Source: Vishniacozyma victoriae (lineage: Eukaryota; Basidiomycota; Tremellomycetes; Tremellales; Bulleribasidiaceae). Taken from it: 64,000 nt of DNA. Positions 20,923-33,225 of this stretch are shown here, one piece after another. The stretch's first letter is position 1, and each line of letters opens with the position of its first letter. Made by a program: the position numbers and the translations under genes. The DNA lies in contig JADPYG010000005.1 of the NCBI GenBank assembly GCA_017654735.1, positions 248,001 through 312,000 of the forward strand. Reading direction: 5' to 3'. The notes under the pieces were generated by a model. It searched no databases. It was not told where the DNA came from and was given only the letters and a program-made list of their open reading frames with translations.

Positions 20923-23900
20923 CTAGTTCTGTTTAGCAGCTACAAGACCCCTCATCCTCTCCTCCTGTTTCTTCTTCATAATCTCCCTCAACTCCTCCGG
21001 GATCTGGGGTTTATATGCCGGATCCCCACCTCCAAATGCACCTCCTACACCTCCACCCATTCCTCTACCCCCCGATCCTGGGGCAGCACGAACAGCAACT
21101 CCATTCTTGTTCATAGGCCTTTTGGTCCTGGTGAGATGATCGAGGCGTAACCATTTCTGAGCGTCTGTTCCTTGTCCCCTTGTCCCTAGATCTTGGGACG
21201 AGGAAGGGGTATGGAACTTTTGGGATCCGGGTTCGATGGAGGGATTGGCGATGAATGGATGTGCTTCTAATTATTAGCTTGGTGGGAATAGGGGAGACGT
21301 ACCAGTATTCAAAACGTAGTCGTCGAGCGATAATAGGTCGGGATCACTTTGCAACAAAAAGTGGTACCTGCTTGTCAGCCTTGCTTCTTGTCGAAATGGA
21401 GGAAAGACTTACTTGAAAGTCTCTGCAAACATGAAACTCTCCATGTTATCCGAGTGGTAATACTCCTTTTTCGTCACGTCGTGAATACTTGAAATCCCTC
21501 CCTCGACTTTAGCAGCAGTCATCCAGGAAACAAACATCTTCCATCCCTTTTCTTGCCATTTCTTATCACCCGTCAAGCGGTACCTGATATCAGCTTGGCG
21601 TCTAGACGAGACGACCGAAGAAGCTCACATATAAAAGATCGATTCGATAGTCTCAGGACGGTTGATACCCCTAGTGACGACCTTCTTTGCACCCGTCGGA
21701 CTACCTTTCATCCTCTCCTCTACTCGTACATCTATTGGACTCTCCCCAGTAGCAGGCGGGAGATAGCTGAACCCATCGGCAGTGATATTCTCCCAAGCTT
21801 CAAAACCAGGTTCAAAGAATTCGACAACTTCCGGTTGAAGACCAGTAGGAGTGGCTGCCGATAACCAATAACAAGCCTGGGTGAATCGCTCGGCATCAAC
21901 CATATCCTGTCGTCGATCCAATAACTTGGATCCCATCCCTAGCATCCCTCCCGCAAAGCATGTGAGGTGCTCGATCTCGTGTGTATGTTGTCCACCGGAT
22001 AATTTCCCGATTCCCAACATTCCTCTATGGGAAGGAGACCAATCGTATATCTCGACATTGAAGAATAGATATTTCCGAGCGGCATCGACAGATTGTTCGT
22101 AGATCCTCTTGTATTGTTGAGCCATCTCTCCCCCTCCAAGCAACTTGTAAGTCTTGATCAAGTATTCGTAGTAACTATCCGCCATTCCACCCCAAGTGAA
22201 AGTCCCGTGAAGAGGGCCAGTACCATCGACATCGAATCCGGTAGGGACCATTCCATCCATTGTACTTCGATTAATGACATGCGATTCGAGATAGTCGGTC
22301 ACTCGCTGTGCAAGATCGTGCCATTTTCGATCTCGCGTGACTCTCGACAGGCGCATGAACTCGAGCGTCAAAGACCCAGCTTCAGCGATCGAGAGCGTTC
22401 CGACGCTGAGGTGGTTGGTGACGTAGCCAGGGTGCATATGACCAACTGGTAGTCCAGATTTGGTATTGAAGGCCCTCTCTAGAATTTCCGCCAAGTCGAC
22501 AGCTCGATCCAATAGTAATTGATCCCCTGATAGATCGTATGCTCCTAGTAGACCGCCCAAGTATCGGATAGTCGTTTCAAAGACTGATAAAGTGATGCCC
22601 TTGTCGCGTTCAGTACCCCAGACCTCTTCCGATACTTCTCCGTCGTCTTCGGAATGAATGATCGGGTCGGAAGAGACGTAGCCGTTTTTCCAGTCTTTAC
22701 CGCTTACCCAGTGAAAGTTGACCTGATTGATGAATGGTCGACAGAGCTTGTATTCGTCGTCGAGACCGAATACGAGTAATGAGTCGAGAGTATCGATGAT
22801 GGAAGCTCCCCAACTGGCATGTCAGCATAATATCGACATTCATTCAGTAATCGAACTCACTTGTTGAAGGGATCCGAGTGGATCTTGGAAACTGGCTTGA
22901 CCTCGTCATGACCTGATAGTCAGCGTCGGTACGATTGGTATCATATATCCAGATAGATCGACGGCAGAAGATCAGACTTACCCCAGGCATAATCCTTGTA
23001 CTTTTGCCAAGCATATACGAATCCCCTCTTAACTGCATCTCTCCTTTCCATCCTGATCTTGCCCTCTTCCTTGGTCTCCCATGTATCTCTTCTTCCACCA
23101 CTGAATCCTTCCCATTGTAATTTCCTCATGTCCCCTCTATGCCCTTCCCAGAACTCTGGTTTCGTCCACGTCTTTGAATAAGCATCATCTGGTAAACTTG
23201 CATATCCGCTCGTATCGACGGGCGTAACGGGTGGTGGTTCCGAAATCACTTCTCGTATTCTCGATTCAGGGAATGGTTTGTACTCAGGAAGACGTAGGAA
23301 TGAGTCGATATTGCTGACTTCGGGAAAGAGGGAGGAAGGTGGAGGTAGTGATGATATATCGGGGTGAGCAGGTGGTAGAGGTTGACGACGGAATTTATCC
23401 CCATGTACATTAGTCGTCCAGGGTACACTGTCGACTTCTGGGTTCGAGGTCGTGGGTCTAGCCGTATCTGCCCACCTATCACCATCATCGTCGTGACCGT
23501 CATCCTGTGGTGCATGCCAAATATCATTCATCCCTTCAGGTCTCGATCCACCTCCACTACCTTTACTAGACCCTCCAATCTTTTCCTTTATCCCACCCAT
23601 CCATTCCATCGAGTCTTGCTTGTGATATGTAAACAGGATGATCGTGGTAGCAGCGATAGTAAAGCCAAGTATCCATTGTGATCGTTTAGTCATTCCAAAT
23701 CTCCTCCCAAACCGTCTAGGTGAAGATGGAGAGGTATGAGCTTCAACATCACCATAGACCGTATGTCTGTAATCGGCATGATTCGGTGACAGTCGGCTAT
23801 ATCTTGCACTAGAGATAGCTTTGGGCATGATGGCGATAGGGGAACCTAGAGTTGACGGCCAACTACTGGATGATCCAGCCGAGGTAGTTGAAGTTCCAGT

Positions 23901-23993
23901 AGGTGGTGAATCGGGTCGTAAGGGATATGCACGTCTTCTAGACCTGCCGTTATATGAAATGGTGCTTGTCGTTATGGGCTGAGCTTCCGACAC
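20923..23993 (-). CDS. GH47 class I alpha-1,2-mannosidase, membrane-anchored
   Basis: Exons (complement) 22982-23993, 22861-22912, 21629-22813, 21413-21583, 21303-21367 and 20923-21266 give 942 residues. Residues 1-100 are a basic cytosolic tail, and residues ~107-123 (WILGFTIAATTIILFTY) a single membrane anchor, so it is a type II protein of the ER or Golgi. A Ser/Pro stem follows. The GH47 domain starts near 305 with AWQKYKDYAWGHDEVKP, then NNWGASIIDTLDSLLV, SVFETTIRYLGGLLGAYDLSGD, LPVGHMHPGY, EHLTCFAGGMLGMG, ETIESIFYMYRLTGD and ends NTEAHPF (Ca-binding Thr, catalytic Glu). It trims Man9GlcNAc2 in N-glycan processing or quality control. After GH47 there is an extra Gly-rich and charged tail. 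Confidence 0.92.
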
Positions 23994-24648
23994 TGTCGGT
24001 TGCCTAGCTACTCAGATAAAAGGGATATAAAGGGAGAAGGACAAAGGTGGTCGATGCGATGTAATAGAATAGGATAGATATGCTTGGCGCGTCCTTTGCA
24101 GCCGTAAGTTAGTTGATTCACTCGTTGAATCTCTCCTTGCTCTCCGTTTTCACTCCTTTCATACATTGTGCAGCTGTATGTATCCCTGCTGATCGGTCTG
24201 TTCGGACGGCTGATCATGTTAGTGATGGTGCTATGCAGCTTATCTTGCATCTAGGGGTAATGGGTGGGGATTTTGCTCACACGACAGGAGCAGGAAATGC
24301 GCTCCCTGCAGTTCATCCAAACCTCCTCCGTCTCTTCTCCTGTTGATATCTAGCATTTACAGTACATGATCAATGAATGCTCTATCGCACCGGTACATGC
24401 ATACGACTGCACGCATCCCAGCCTGAAGCTAATATGAACGATTGCAATGCCACGTCACTCGGATAAACCATCGGCAAAACCTCCACCGTCGGTACTTTCC
24501 CGGTAGATATCCTCCTTCATCTTGCCTAGATACCGGACCGGTGATCTTGACCGAGGCATCTGACTCAGGTATAAGTAGGGAGCATGGATGAGTTGAACCA
24601 CCCTGCCTAGACTATTGCTCAATTTGATTCGTCAAGCCAACATCTAAA
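23994..24648. promoter_or_regulatory. Divergent promoter region, GH47 / GH43
   Basis: 655 bp separate the minus-strand mannosidase start (23993) and the plus-strand xylosidase start (24649). A TATAAG at 24570-24575 lies 79 bp before the GH43 ATG. No other elements are assigned. Confidence 0.4.
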
Positions 24649-26462
24649 ATGGTATCAAATCCCATCGTCCCAGGATTCAACCCCGACCCATCCCTCATTC
24701 GAGTAGGATCCGACTACTTCCTAGCAACATCTACATTCGAGTATTTTCCCGGAGTCGCGATCCATCATTCCAAAGACCTCGTCAATTGGAATATCATAGG
24801 TCATGCGCTTAACCGACCAAGTCAATTGAATATGCGGAATGTATGTCCCGGAGGAGGTATTTATGCGCCGACATTGAGGTATTGGAGGGGAAGGTTTTAC
24901 GTTGCCACCAGTGTGGTATATGATCGGCCTGGAGGAGGAGTGAGTACCTCATGAGATTATTCTCTAAAGCTACCAGGCTAATAGACAGCACCAAGAACCA
25001 AGGGGATTTTACGTTTCTACGGATGATATCTTTGATGATTCCAAGTGGTCCGAGCCAGTCTACTTTGAAATGCTCGGTATCGACCAGGATGTAAGTCACC
25101 TCCAGGACTTCATATGTTCATGCTGATGAGTAGCTGTTCTTTGACGACGACGACAAAGTCTATCTCTGCACAGCAAGATCCAACCACGGTCACCGCCAAC
25201 CCAAAGGCGCTCATCTAACGACCTACGGCTGCGAGATCGATCTAGCCTCCGGTCGATCCCTTTCCAAGCCAGTCCTACTTCGAGCTTCGGACGCATTAGC
25301 ATCACTTCAAGCGACCGATGAGGGAGGTGGAATAGCCGAAGGGCCACATATCTACAAGTTCCACGGATGGTATTACCTCTTAACAGCCGAAGGGGGGACC
25401 AGTATAAATCACCAAGTATGGATCGCCCGGTCCAAATCACCTTTGGGACCATACGAACAGCCACCTAAGGGTGTGAATCCAATCGTTTACAATGCCGAGG
25501 ACAAGAAGGTACAGGCTACTGGACACGCCGATATATTTGAAGGAACAGATGGAAGGTGGTGGATCGTCATGCTGGCTAGGCGGATTATGGCTCATGGAAA
25601 GAGTCAGCTAGGGAGGGAGACATACATGGCTCCCATGGAATGGAAAGACGGATGGCCAGTCGTCAATGGCGGAAAGAAGATTACTTTGGAAGTAGAAGCG
25701 GGTTTACCTGAAAAGACGACTTCGAAAGAATGGAGAGATGATTTCTCCAATGGTACGTTACGTCTTCCTCGTGGCAACTGGGAGCTGACGATCAGACAAG
25801 TTGAACGTACAATGGTATTACCTCCGAACCCCTCTCATTCCGACCTACTCTTTAACCCAAAAACCAAACTACTTGACCCTCTTTGGCTCCCCTCAGAAAA
25901 TCACCGACCTAGAATCTCCATCAATGTTACTCCGACGTCAAACCTCTTATAATGGAACCTGGAAGACTCGAATGATCTACGATCCAGCTGATGAATGGGA
26001 AGAGGCGGGTACGGTCGTATGGTATTCCAGATGGAGTTATATTGCTATTCTAGTAAGGAAGAACGGAAAAGGAGAGAAGGAAGTGGTGGTCAGGTGGACG
26101 GATGCTGAGTATGATAAAGCAGTCAAAGTATGTCGTTTCCCCTTCTTCCTTCTAATCGATACATAGAGTCTGTACTGACGATATAGGAAAAAGCGGAAAA
26201 ACTCACTTCAACCTCATTAACAATCGACTTTGAGATCAAAGCGACCGAAACGACCTACACCCTCTCATACACTTCTGAGGGTACTACCAAGACCTTGGCG
26301 GAGGTCTCAAGTGATTCTGTATGTGAGGAGGATCTGATCATGAAGACAGGAAGTGAGAATCCGTTCACGGCGACTTTCTTTGGGTTATTCAATCAGGGGA
26401 TTGATGGGGAGATGAGTCAGAGTCAAGCCCATTTCGAATATGCGTCTTGGATCGAGGAGTAG
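24649..26462 (+). CDS. GH43 beta-xylosidase / alpha-arabinofuranosidase
   Basis: Five exons (24649-24939, 24989-25090, 25134-25752, 25796-26127, 26187-26462) give 539 residues. The N-terminal five-bladed propeller of GH43 is clear: NPIVPGFNPDPSLIRVGSDYF (catalytic base Asp 13), ATSTFEYFPGVAIHHSKDLVNW, GGGIYAPTLRYWRGRFYV, LFDDDDKVYLC and IAEGPHIYKFHGWYYLLTAEGGT (catalytic acid Glu). The C-terminal half (LNVQWYYLRTP..., FEYASW) matches the beta-sandwich C2 domain that follows GH43 in beta-xylosidases. No signal peptide is visible, so this is probably an intracellular enzyme releasing xylose or arabinose from imported oligosaccharides. Confidence 0.92.
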
Positions 26463-26602
26463 GTAGAGGGTAGATAAGATATGCAAAGCAGTACAAACTG
26501 TATACATCAAAGATATAGCAGCAAGATGCATCGCATCCTCACAGATCTTCGGACCTATCGCCCTCACTACCTCGATCATCCTCAGACGTCGCTCCTAGGC
26601 TA

Positions 26603-27703
26603 CTAGTCCCAGATCTTCTGCCCAGCCGCTATGCCGGTCTTCAACTTCCTAGCAATAGCAGTTCTCTCATACCACAATGGCAATATACTCTCTACGGTAT
26701 CCAAATAAACCCTATCCTCCTCCTTCTCATGACTCAACATCCATTGACCTCCTCCCTTCTTCTTTTTCCCAGCAGCAATCATCAACCTCTCATCCTCCGG
26801 CTGACGATGTTTCATTCCCTCACTGATGAAATATCCGCATTTCGATTGATGATCCCCTGAATGATCCCAGACTCGCTCACAGAGTTCGATGAGGGATGCG
26901 CGGACATCGTGCTCGCAACCTTCGGCGTAGGTATCGACGCCTAGGCGGATATTCTCCATATTCTCAGCGTTGGCTTTGGTTTTGATTTTATTGAGGTGGA
27001 ATAAGCGAAGGGTCATTATTAGACCATGAGATGCGTGAGTCGGTTTGGGGTGGGTGTAGATCTTGTTCTCCCTGCCAATCAGCTATTGTACCTTCTCGAC
27101 ACAAGAGTTTGGAGACTCACTCCCAACATCCCAATTCCTTTAATGCGGTCTTGACCTTTTCAATCTTGATTGGAAACATCTCCTTTACGAGATCATTAAC
27201 ATCACATTCCCCATAAACCTCCCCTACCCAATCCCCTTTCTTCTCAACAGGGCAGAACCCATATTCCGTAAACAGCGTTTCAGTTGAATGAGGTCCATAC
27301 TCGAATTTCACCTCTTCATCTTTTACCAGTCCCCTTTCTGGAGATATCAAGCGGAATCCAATTTTACCAGGTACAAGGTGTGGTTGTTGACCTCGTGCAG
27401 GGACGCCTGGACCTCCTGATAGGAATTGGATTGGTTTTGGAATTATGGATTCGGGTCTGGAAGAGTGATTGATCATGTCTAGTACAGGGACTAGGGTGTG
27501 ATTTTGGAGTGATGGTGGACCGGGTAGGTCGAGTGGGACGGACACTGTTCTCGTGTTGACTGTCAATCAGCATGCCGTATCTGGTCTAGATAAGGACGGA
27601 ATCACCATTAAGCCAAGCCCAAAGGAGCGTATCGTCGTTGACAGACTCTGGATAGATTGATTGTTTCTTGTAAAATTCATCGTCAGTCTACTATCCGCGT
27701 CAG

Positions 27704-27750
<47 letters not shown>

Positions 27751-28440
27751 AGTCCAGCTATCAAGAAGACGTACGAGAACAGTGATCAAGACTTTTAAAT
27801 CCTCCTCATATCTCTCTTTGACCTTATCCAGCATCCTCAGTGTCGAAGTGGGCACCAAACGTAGTACCTTCTGCCACCATCCATTCTCTCCTTCTTTGTA
27901 GTACCAAGTAAGAGGATGCCATGGGTGAAAAGATTCGGGCAAAGTGCCAAGGTACGACTTCCACGGGCTCGTATATCGGGATTTTGCATCTCGAGTGAGG
28001 GCGAGGTAAAGTGTCAAGAGTTGTGTTGTATTAAGCCTATTAGATGTTGAGGAAAGTGAGGAGCGGGTCGTCTTGGTCTTCTTGGCTGGGGGTGGTTTGG
28101 ACGATAAAGGAAACAAATGCTCTGGGATGAGGGGTGTTGAAGCGAGTGTAAGTGGATTGAGGAGGGCTGATGAAGGGATCTCGAGTATAGTCTGACCAGC
28201 CTGGATGTCAGCTTTATCATCCTAGTAATATCGATGAGTACTGACAGGTATGTCCTCAGCAGCAAACAACCCTCGACCGGCACCTGTACTTTAGCTGAGA
28301 CCACATGTCATACCGGTGAAAATACCAGGTATCTCCTTCGAGATCAAACGGCACTTGTATCCCGTATGTTTGCTCTCGATCCACTTGCTCAGCCCCTCGA
28401 ATGGCTCTTCTGCCTTTTTGCCCTGTGCTTTAGGGGGCAT
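26603..28440 (-). CDS. SET-domain protein lysine methyltransferase (RKM/SETD6-like)
   Basis: Exons (complement) 28314-28440, 28246-28283, 27775-28200, 27606-27687, 27121-27559 and 26603-27071 give 526 residues. The split SET domain is visible: GAGRGLFAAEDIPAGQTILEIP at ~43-64, an inserted iSET helical region, WAWLNVNTRTV, then VLDMINHSS (AdoMet-binding NHS) near residue 255 and VKFEYGPHSTETLFTEYGF. A C-terminal helical domain follows, as in Rubisco-LSMT-type enzymes. Fungal members methylate ribosomal or translation proteins (RKM group); the exact substrate is unknown. Intron 1 is only 30 nt. Intron 3 carries a (CAT)n tract. Head-to-head with the phosducin-like gene. Confidence 0.85.
27704..27750. 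repeat. (CAT)n trinucleotide repeat inside an intron
   Basis: About 15 CAT units (ATG on the coding strand) lie in the third intron of the SET gene (27688-27774). A minus-strand ORF across it would encode a poly-Asp tract, but the reading that keeps the SET domain intact splices it out. Confidence 0.9.
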
Positions 28441-28692
28441 TATGACCAGATATAGGTGTGATATATACAGAGAGAGTTGACTGACAAGAGAGACGCGACT
28501 TGGTGCCCCGTTGACGTATTTCCATATCATTCTCTCATTACTCTACCCTATTCTTTCTATACTATACATATACCGCCGTGATATCACAGTTATCGCGAGG
28601 ATTCCAGATAGTAAGGAAGCACTGAGAGATACCTGAAAGACACTCGAAGACTTGCACGGAAAGCTTTTATCGAGCCGAATCGACGCCCCACC
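28441..28692. promoter_or_regulatory. Bidirectional promoter, SET gene / phosducin-like gene
   Basis: Only 252 bp separate the two start codons (28440 minus, 28693 plus), so both genes must share this region. It contains AT-rich runs (CTATACTATACATATACC near 28558) that could serve as core elements. Confidence 0.5.
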
Positions 28693-29703
28693 ATGGTCAA
28701 CCCAAATGAAGACACCGAGTTGTGAGTCTAGAAATTCTCACTCTGTCATGTAGCACAGCTGATCAGGCAGTAATGATGCTCTCCGAGCTCATGGCATTCT
28801 CCCGCCAAAGCCGCCATCCCGAGAACCATCACCCGACATCCCTCACATCACCCACCAAGATGCTGTCCAAGCAATCGCAGCAACAGCAGACACTCAACAA
28901 CTCAGTCTACTAATGGAAGCGGACAACCTCGACTCGGACGATGAAAGAATGTTTGACGACTACCGTCGCAAGAGGATGGCCGAGTTACGGAAAGATGAGA
29001 AAAAGGGGAGGTTCGGAAGTATGGAGCCATTGGCCAGAGAGGATTTCGTCAAGGAAGTGACCGAGGGGAGTAAATTGAATGCAGAGGGATTAGCAGAGGT
29101 CGAGGAGGAGTTCAGTGATGATGATGATGAAGCCCAGCAGGCTCAGGCAAGCAGTATGAAGGGAACGGGAGTGGTTGTGTTCTTGTTCAAGGATTCGTAA
29201 GTCTCACTAGTACCCCGATAGATCTAGGATACTAACATTGCAGGGTACCACTCGCTCAGCACCTTCGACCAATATTAGCTCGAGTAGCAGCTGCCCACCC
29301 ATCGACCAAATTCCTCTCAATACCCGCAGGACTCTGTATACCCAATTACCCCGATAAAAACGTTCCCACTCTCCTAATCTACCGAAACGGCGAGATGGTC
29401 GGTAACATCGTTTCAGGAATGGGTCTCAATGGAATGAAGACAACAGCGCAGGGTAAATTGTTCTCTACTACACCTTCTCCAGATAAGCTGATGGCAGATG
29501 TTGAACGATTACTGATGCGCTATCGAGCCGTAGAGAAGCCCAACCCAATCTTGAGGAATAGAGGGGTAGATGACGAGAGTGATGATGATGACGGGGAGAG
29601 AGGTGCCGGGATGGTCAATGTTAACAGAACAGGGTTGAGGACTGGAGGTACCGGGACTGGTGCTGGAACGGGGGATAGTGATGATAGCGATTTCGACCTA
29701 TGA
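28693..29703 (+). CDS. Phosducin-like protein (PLP2 / VIAF type)
   Basis: Three exons (28693-28721, 28771-29196, 29244-29703) give 304 residues. The N-terminus is diagnostic: EDTEFNDALRAHGILPPKP, then DERMFDDYRRKRMAELR and a thioredoxin-like core (VVVFLFKDS, PLAQHLRPILARVAAAHPSTKF, VPTLLIYRNGEMVGNIV). The tail is acidic and Gly/Thr rich. Plp2-type proteins bind the CCT/TRiC chaperonin and help fold actin and tubulin; they are essential in yeast. The second intron has a textbook TACTAAC branch site. Members of this group lack an active CxxC thioredoxin pair, and none is seen here. Confidence 0.88.
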
Positions 29704-30808
29704 TCTGAACATGTATCCGCCCGTCGAAACTGCTCTGATGGTGGACAGGGGATACTGACGCGTCGGACGGGCTAATGTTGGGACGACGAAGTAATGATCC
29801 CATTCCGGGAGAGATCTGATATAGACTTGGGAAATGGGGAGGATGCGTAGTGGAGAGAACCCTCCACAGGGAATAGCTTGGATCAGGATTCCGGCAGGAG
29901 CCAGGATGGGATTTCCGGGAGACACACGTCCGGATCAGGTCAGCGATTCGAACGATTGCTGATGGAGGACTGGAAACATCACTATGCTACAATAGGCTCT
30001 TGAAATCCGGTTGGCTTTACCGTTGTGGTAGATTAATCTGGTGAGTCCGCTCGAATCGCTTTTGAATGCTTATCTTCAGATTCACCTCGCACTTGATGGC
30101 CAGACACCAGAGATCATTCGGGTCCACAACTCCACTACCAAGACTACCGAGCCGGTGATAGCCGATACATTCAGTGCTCAGTCCCATGAAAGGCAACACA
30201 CAATGGTATCTCGGAAAATTGATCCAGAATCTATCCCACTAGCTTACGGCAATGAGCACCGTGAAATGCCAGCTCCAACAAAGAAGGGGTCCATCCACCA
30301 ACGCTTCCTCTTGGCATGTCGACGCCTCGCGCGGGTCAAATTGTGTAGATGGAGATAGGCGGGCAGGCGGTACGCTGTGCCAAGACATCCGGATGTGTGA
30401 AAATTCACCAAACTCAGGTCCCCGCCGGCAAGTTGTGCTTACTACGTCATGCTTTACCTCGGTTGGCTCTTCCAAAACCTGACCTAACCCTACTCACCCA
30501 CATTCACGATCATTAACCCTGAAAGAAGAGCGGATGCATTCACAACTTGATAACGGTCCACTCGAAAGAAAGCGATTCAACTTCAACTTGGCATTTAACG
30601 CTTTGACGTTGCCAAGATGGTCAACTCCAACGTTTGATCAAAACCACTGGGGGCTTCGCCGGAGTAGTGGACCGAGGGACCGGATCACAACGGGGGTATG
30701 CAGATTTTACCCTATTCTGATGTTTTCAAGCCTGAAAACCACGCACTTACTTATACGGAGGCGCTGATTGACTTATTGATCTCTCTCCCACCAAACAATT
30801 CAAACATC
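29704..30808. other. Intergenic region, no gene seen
   Basis: 1.1 kb with only unsupported short ORFs on both strands. It includes the promoter of the carrier at 30809. No repeats or RNA genes were recognised. Confidence 0.45.
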
Positions 30809-32951
30809 ATGGCGACTAAAAATCCTATCGCTACGGAAGACTCTCCTCGATCCAGCTCGCCAGACGGAACTGTTATTGGCACTCCGAACGAGAAGCGAAA
30901 TGGTGGAATTCCAGATGCCGACCTCGTCGCAGCGGCAGCTATCAAGCCATCACGGCTCAGGGGCCGAAGCTTGATGTTTATGGTCACCTTCGTCGCTGGG
31001 TCAGGAGTAAGTTGACTCTCGAATGCAAAGCTGATCATAGTTCACCATGTTCGGATACGATCAAGGTGTCTTGAGTAGTCTTTTAACCCTCGACTCGTTC
31101 GCCGAGACGTTCCCACAGGCCGGAGGAAGTTTCAGTACTCTACAAAGTTTCATGGTCGCCATCTGTAAGTCTGGCTAAATCGTTGATTGTGTATATGCTG
31201 ATGGCAGATCAAATCGGATGCATGCTTGGAGCGCTACTCAATCTCTACGTCGGAGACAAATTGGGTCGAAGAAAGACTATCGCATGGTGAGTCGCTCTTT
31301 AAGCAGTCACGCTGATCAATAGGGGAGGTATCGGTATCATCGTTGGTACGGTGTTACAAACCGCCGCAGTTAATTACGAGATGATGTGTGTCGCTAGGGT
31401 ATTCAACGGTATCTTCAATGGTCTCTTGACATCCACCGTCCCATCGTATCAATCCGAGTGTGCCAAGCCCCATCAGCGAGGCCCCTTGGTCATTTTGTCT
31501 GGTACCCTGATCGGTTTCGTAGGTCTTACCAACCGAAACCCGAATATGAGGCTGACCAAAAGGGAATCATGTGTAGCTACTGGGTAGGGCTAGGATTTTA
31601 CTACACGAGCGGTGATATCCAATGGCGATTCCCAATCGCCTTCCAGGCTATTTTCACCATCATCATGTACGTCCGCCTTGCGCAACGCTTACCGAGCTGA
31701 CGGAAAGGCTTGGCTGCATGTGGATCTGGCGACTACCTGAATCCCCTCGATGGCTTGTCGGACAAGGCAGACATACTGAGGCCATCGCCGTTCTTGCTGC
31801 CCTTGATGACAAGCCTGTTGATGACCCCGAGGTACTCGACACCTGGAAAGCGATCGTTGAGTCGGCGAACCAGTCTGAAGGTGATTTCGCTTTCGGCGAA
31901 CTATTCCACCATGGCCGAGTCCAGCATTTCCGACGAACTTGCCTCGGTGTTCTTGTTCAGTGAGTCTACGACCATCGCCGACAGGCCCACTTTCATCATA
32001 GACCGTCAGCTGACCATTGCAGATGTTTCCAACAGATTTCGGGATGTAATCTCATTACTTACTACCTTACATCGGTCTTGGATGATATGGGTATGGGTCC
32101 AGAGATGTCTCGAGTCATTGCAGGAGTCAACGGAACATGTTATTTCCTCACATCGTGAGTAGACCAATTGGACAGAGCTGATTCTAGTATAATCGCCATC
32201 TTCATCATCGAGCGGGTCGGTCGTCGACCATTGATGCTCTGGTGCGCCCTCGGAATGGGTGTGACCATGGTTCTTCTTGCTGGTCTATATATCGAGACTT
32301 CGGATAATGGGAACTCGGCTGCTCAAGCTGTCTCTGTTCTATGTCTGTTCGTTTTCAATTGCTTCTTGTGAGTGTCGTCGACTGCTTTGTGAAATCAAAG
32401 TCTGATTCGTAGTACGATCGGATGGTTGGGTATGTCCTGGCTCTACCCGGCTGAAGTCACCCCTATCAGGATCAGAGCTCCAGCCAATGCTCTCTCGACT
32501 GCATCTAATTGGTTGTTCAACTTCTTCGTCGTATGTCAAGTGCAATCTCACTCCTTGGTACTGAATACTGATGTCCAGGTTATGGTCACCGGACCCATGT
32601 TTGAGCAGATTGGATGGGGCACTTATGCTTTCTTCGCCGCTATGAACATCGTCATCATCCTTCCTACCGTATACTTCCTATTCCCAGAAACAACCAAGCG
32701 ATCCTTGGAGGATGTGAGTTCTATACAAGCTCGAAAGACCACATCTGACATAATAGGTCGATCTCATCTTCGCTGTTGCGAATGCCGAAAATAGGAGTCC
32801 AGTCAAGGTCGCTGCCGAGAACAATACCCCTAAAGCCGGAACTGCTGAAGCGGAAAGTGTACTTGGAAAAACTACCGATTTGCCGCCTATCAATGCGGAG
32901 GGAAAGAAGAGATTCGAAGGAACGAGTGAGGCGCGTCAGGAGGAGGTTTGA
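30809..32951 (+). CDS. MFS sugar transporter
   Basis: Eleven exons (30809-31006, 31041-31164, 31208-31286, 31323-31518, 31563-31666, 31708-31959, 32023-32154, 32188-32367, 32413-32530, 32579-32713, 32757-32951) close in phase to 570 residues. Sugar-porter signatures are present: FGYDQGVLSSLL in TM1, GDKLGRRKTI, ARVFNGIFNG, RLPESPRWLV, QCFQQISGCNLITYY (QQxxG), ERVGRRPLM and FPETTKRSLED (PETKG-like). The cytosolic N- and C-termini are polar. Likely imports a sugar at the plasma membrane; the specific sugar cannot be told from sequence. Confidence 0.92.
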
Positions 32952-33225
32952 TGTTTTGCGAGAGTATGGAGACTCAAGTTATTGAAAGACCGGGACAAGA
33001 GTCAGGGCAGGCGAAGAGATGAAAAAGTACTAGAAGCATAGATCATGAATAGAACAGGTTTTCAGATCCACTGTCCCCGCTCCTTAGTGTTAATGATTTG
33101 GTTCTTTCGTATCTTCACTTCTTATCTCAAAACTATGTCAAGTCCAAGCAACAAATACCCTTTCTGCAGACGACGGCAAATTCTCTTCGCTTAATTTCCC
33201 CAACGGCTCCGTCCACATGCCAGAT

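Noticed and set aside
27567..27764. Minus-strand ORF with a poly-Asp tract
   Set aside because: It is the (CAT)n microsatellite inside a SET-gene intron; splicing at 27774/27687 restores the conserved SET sequence.
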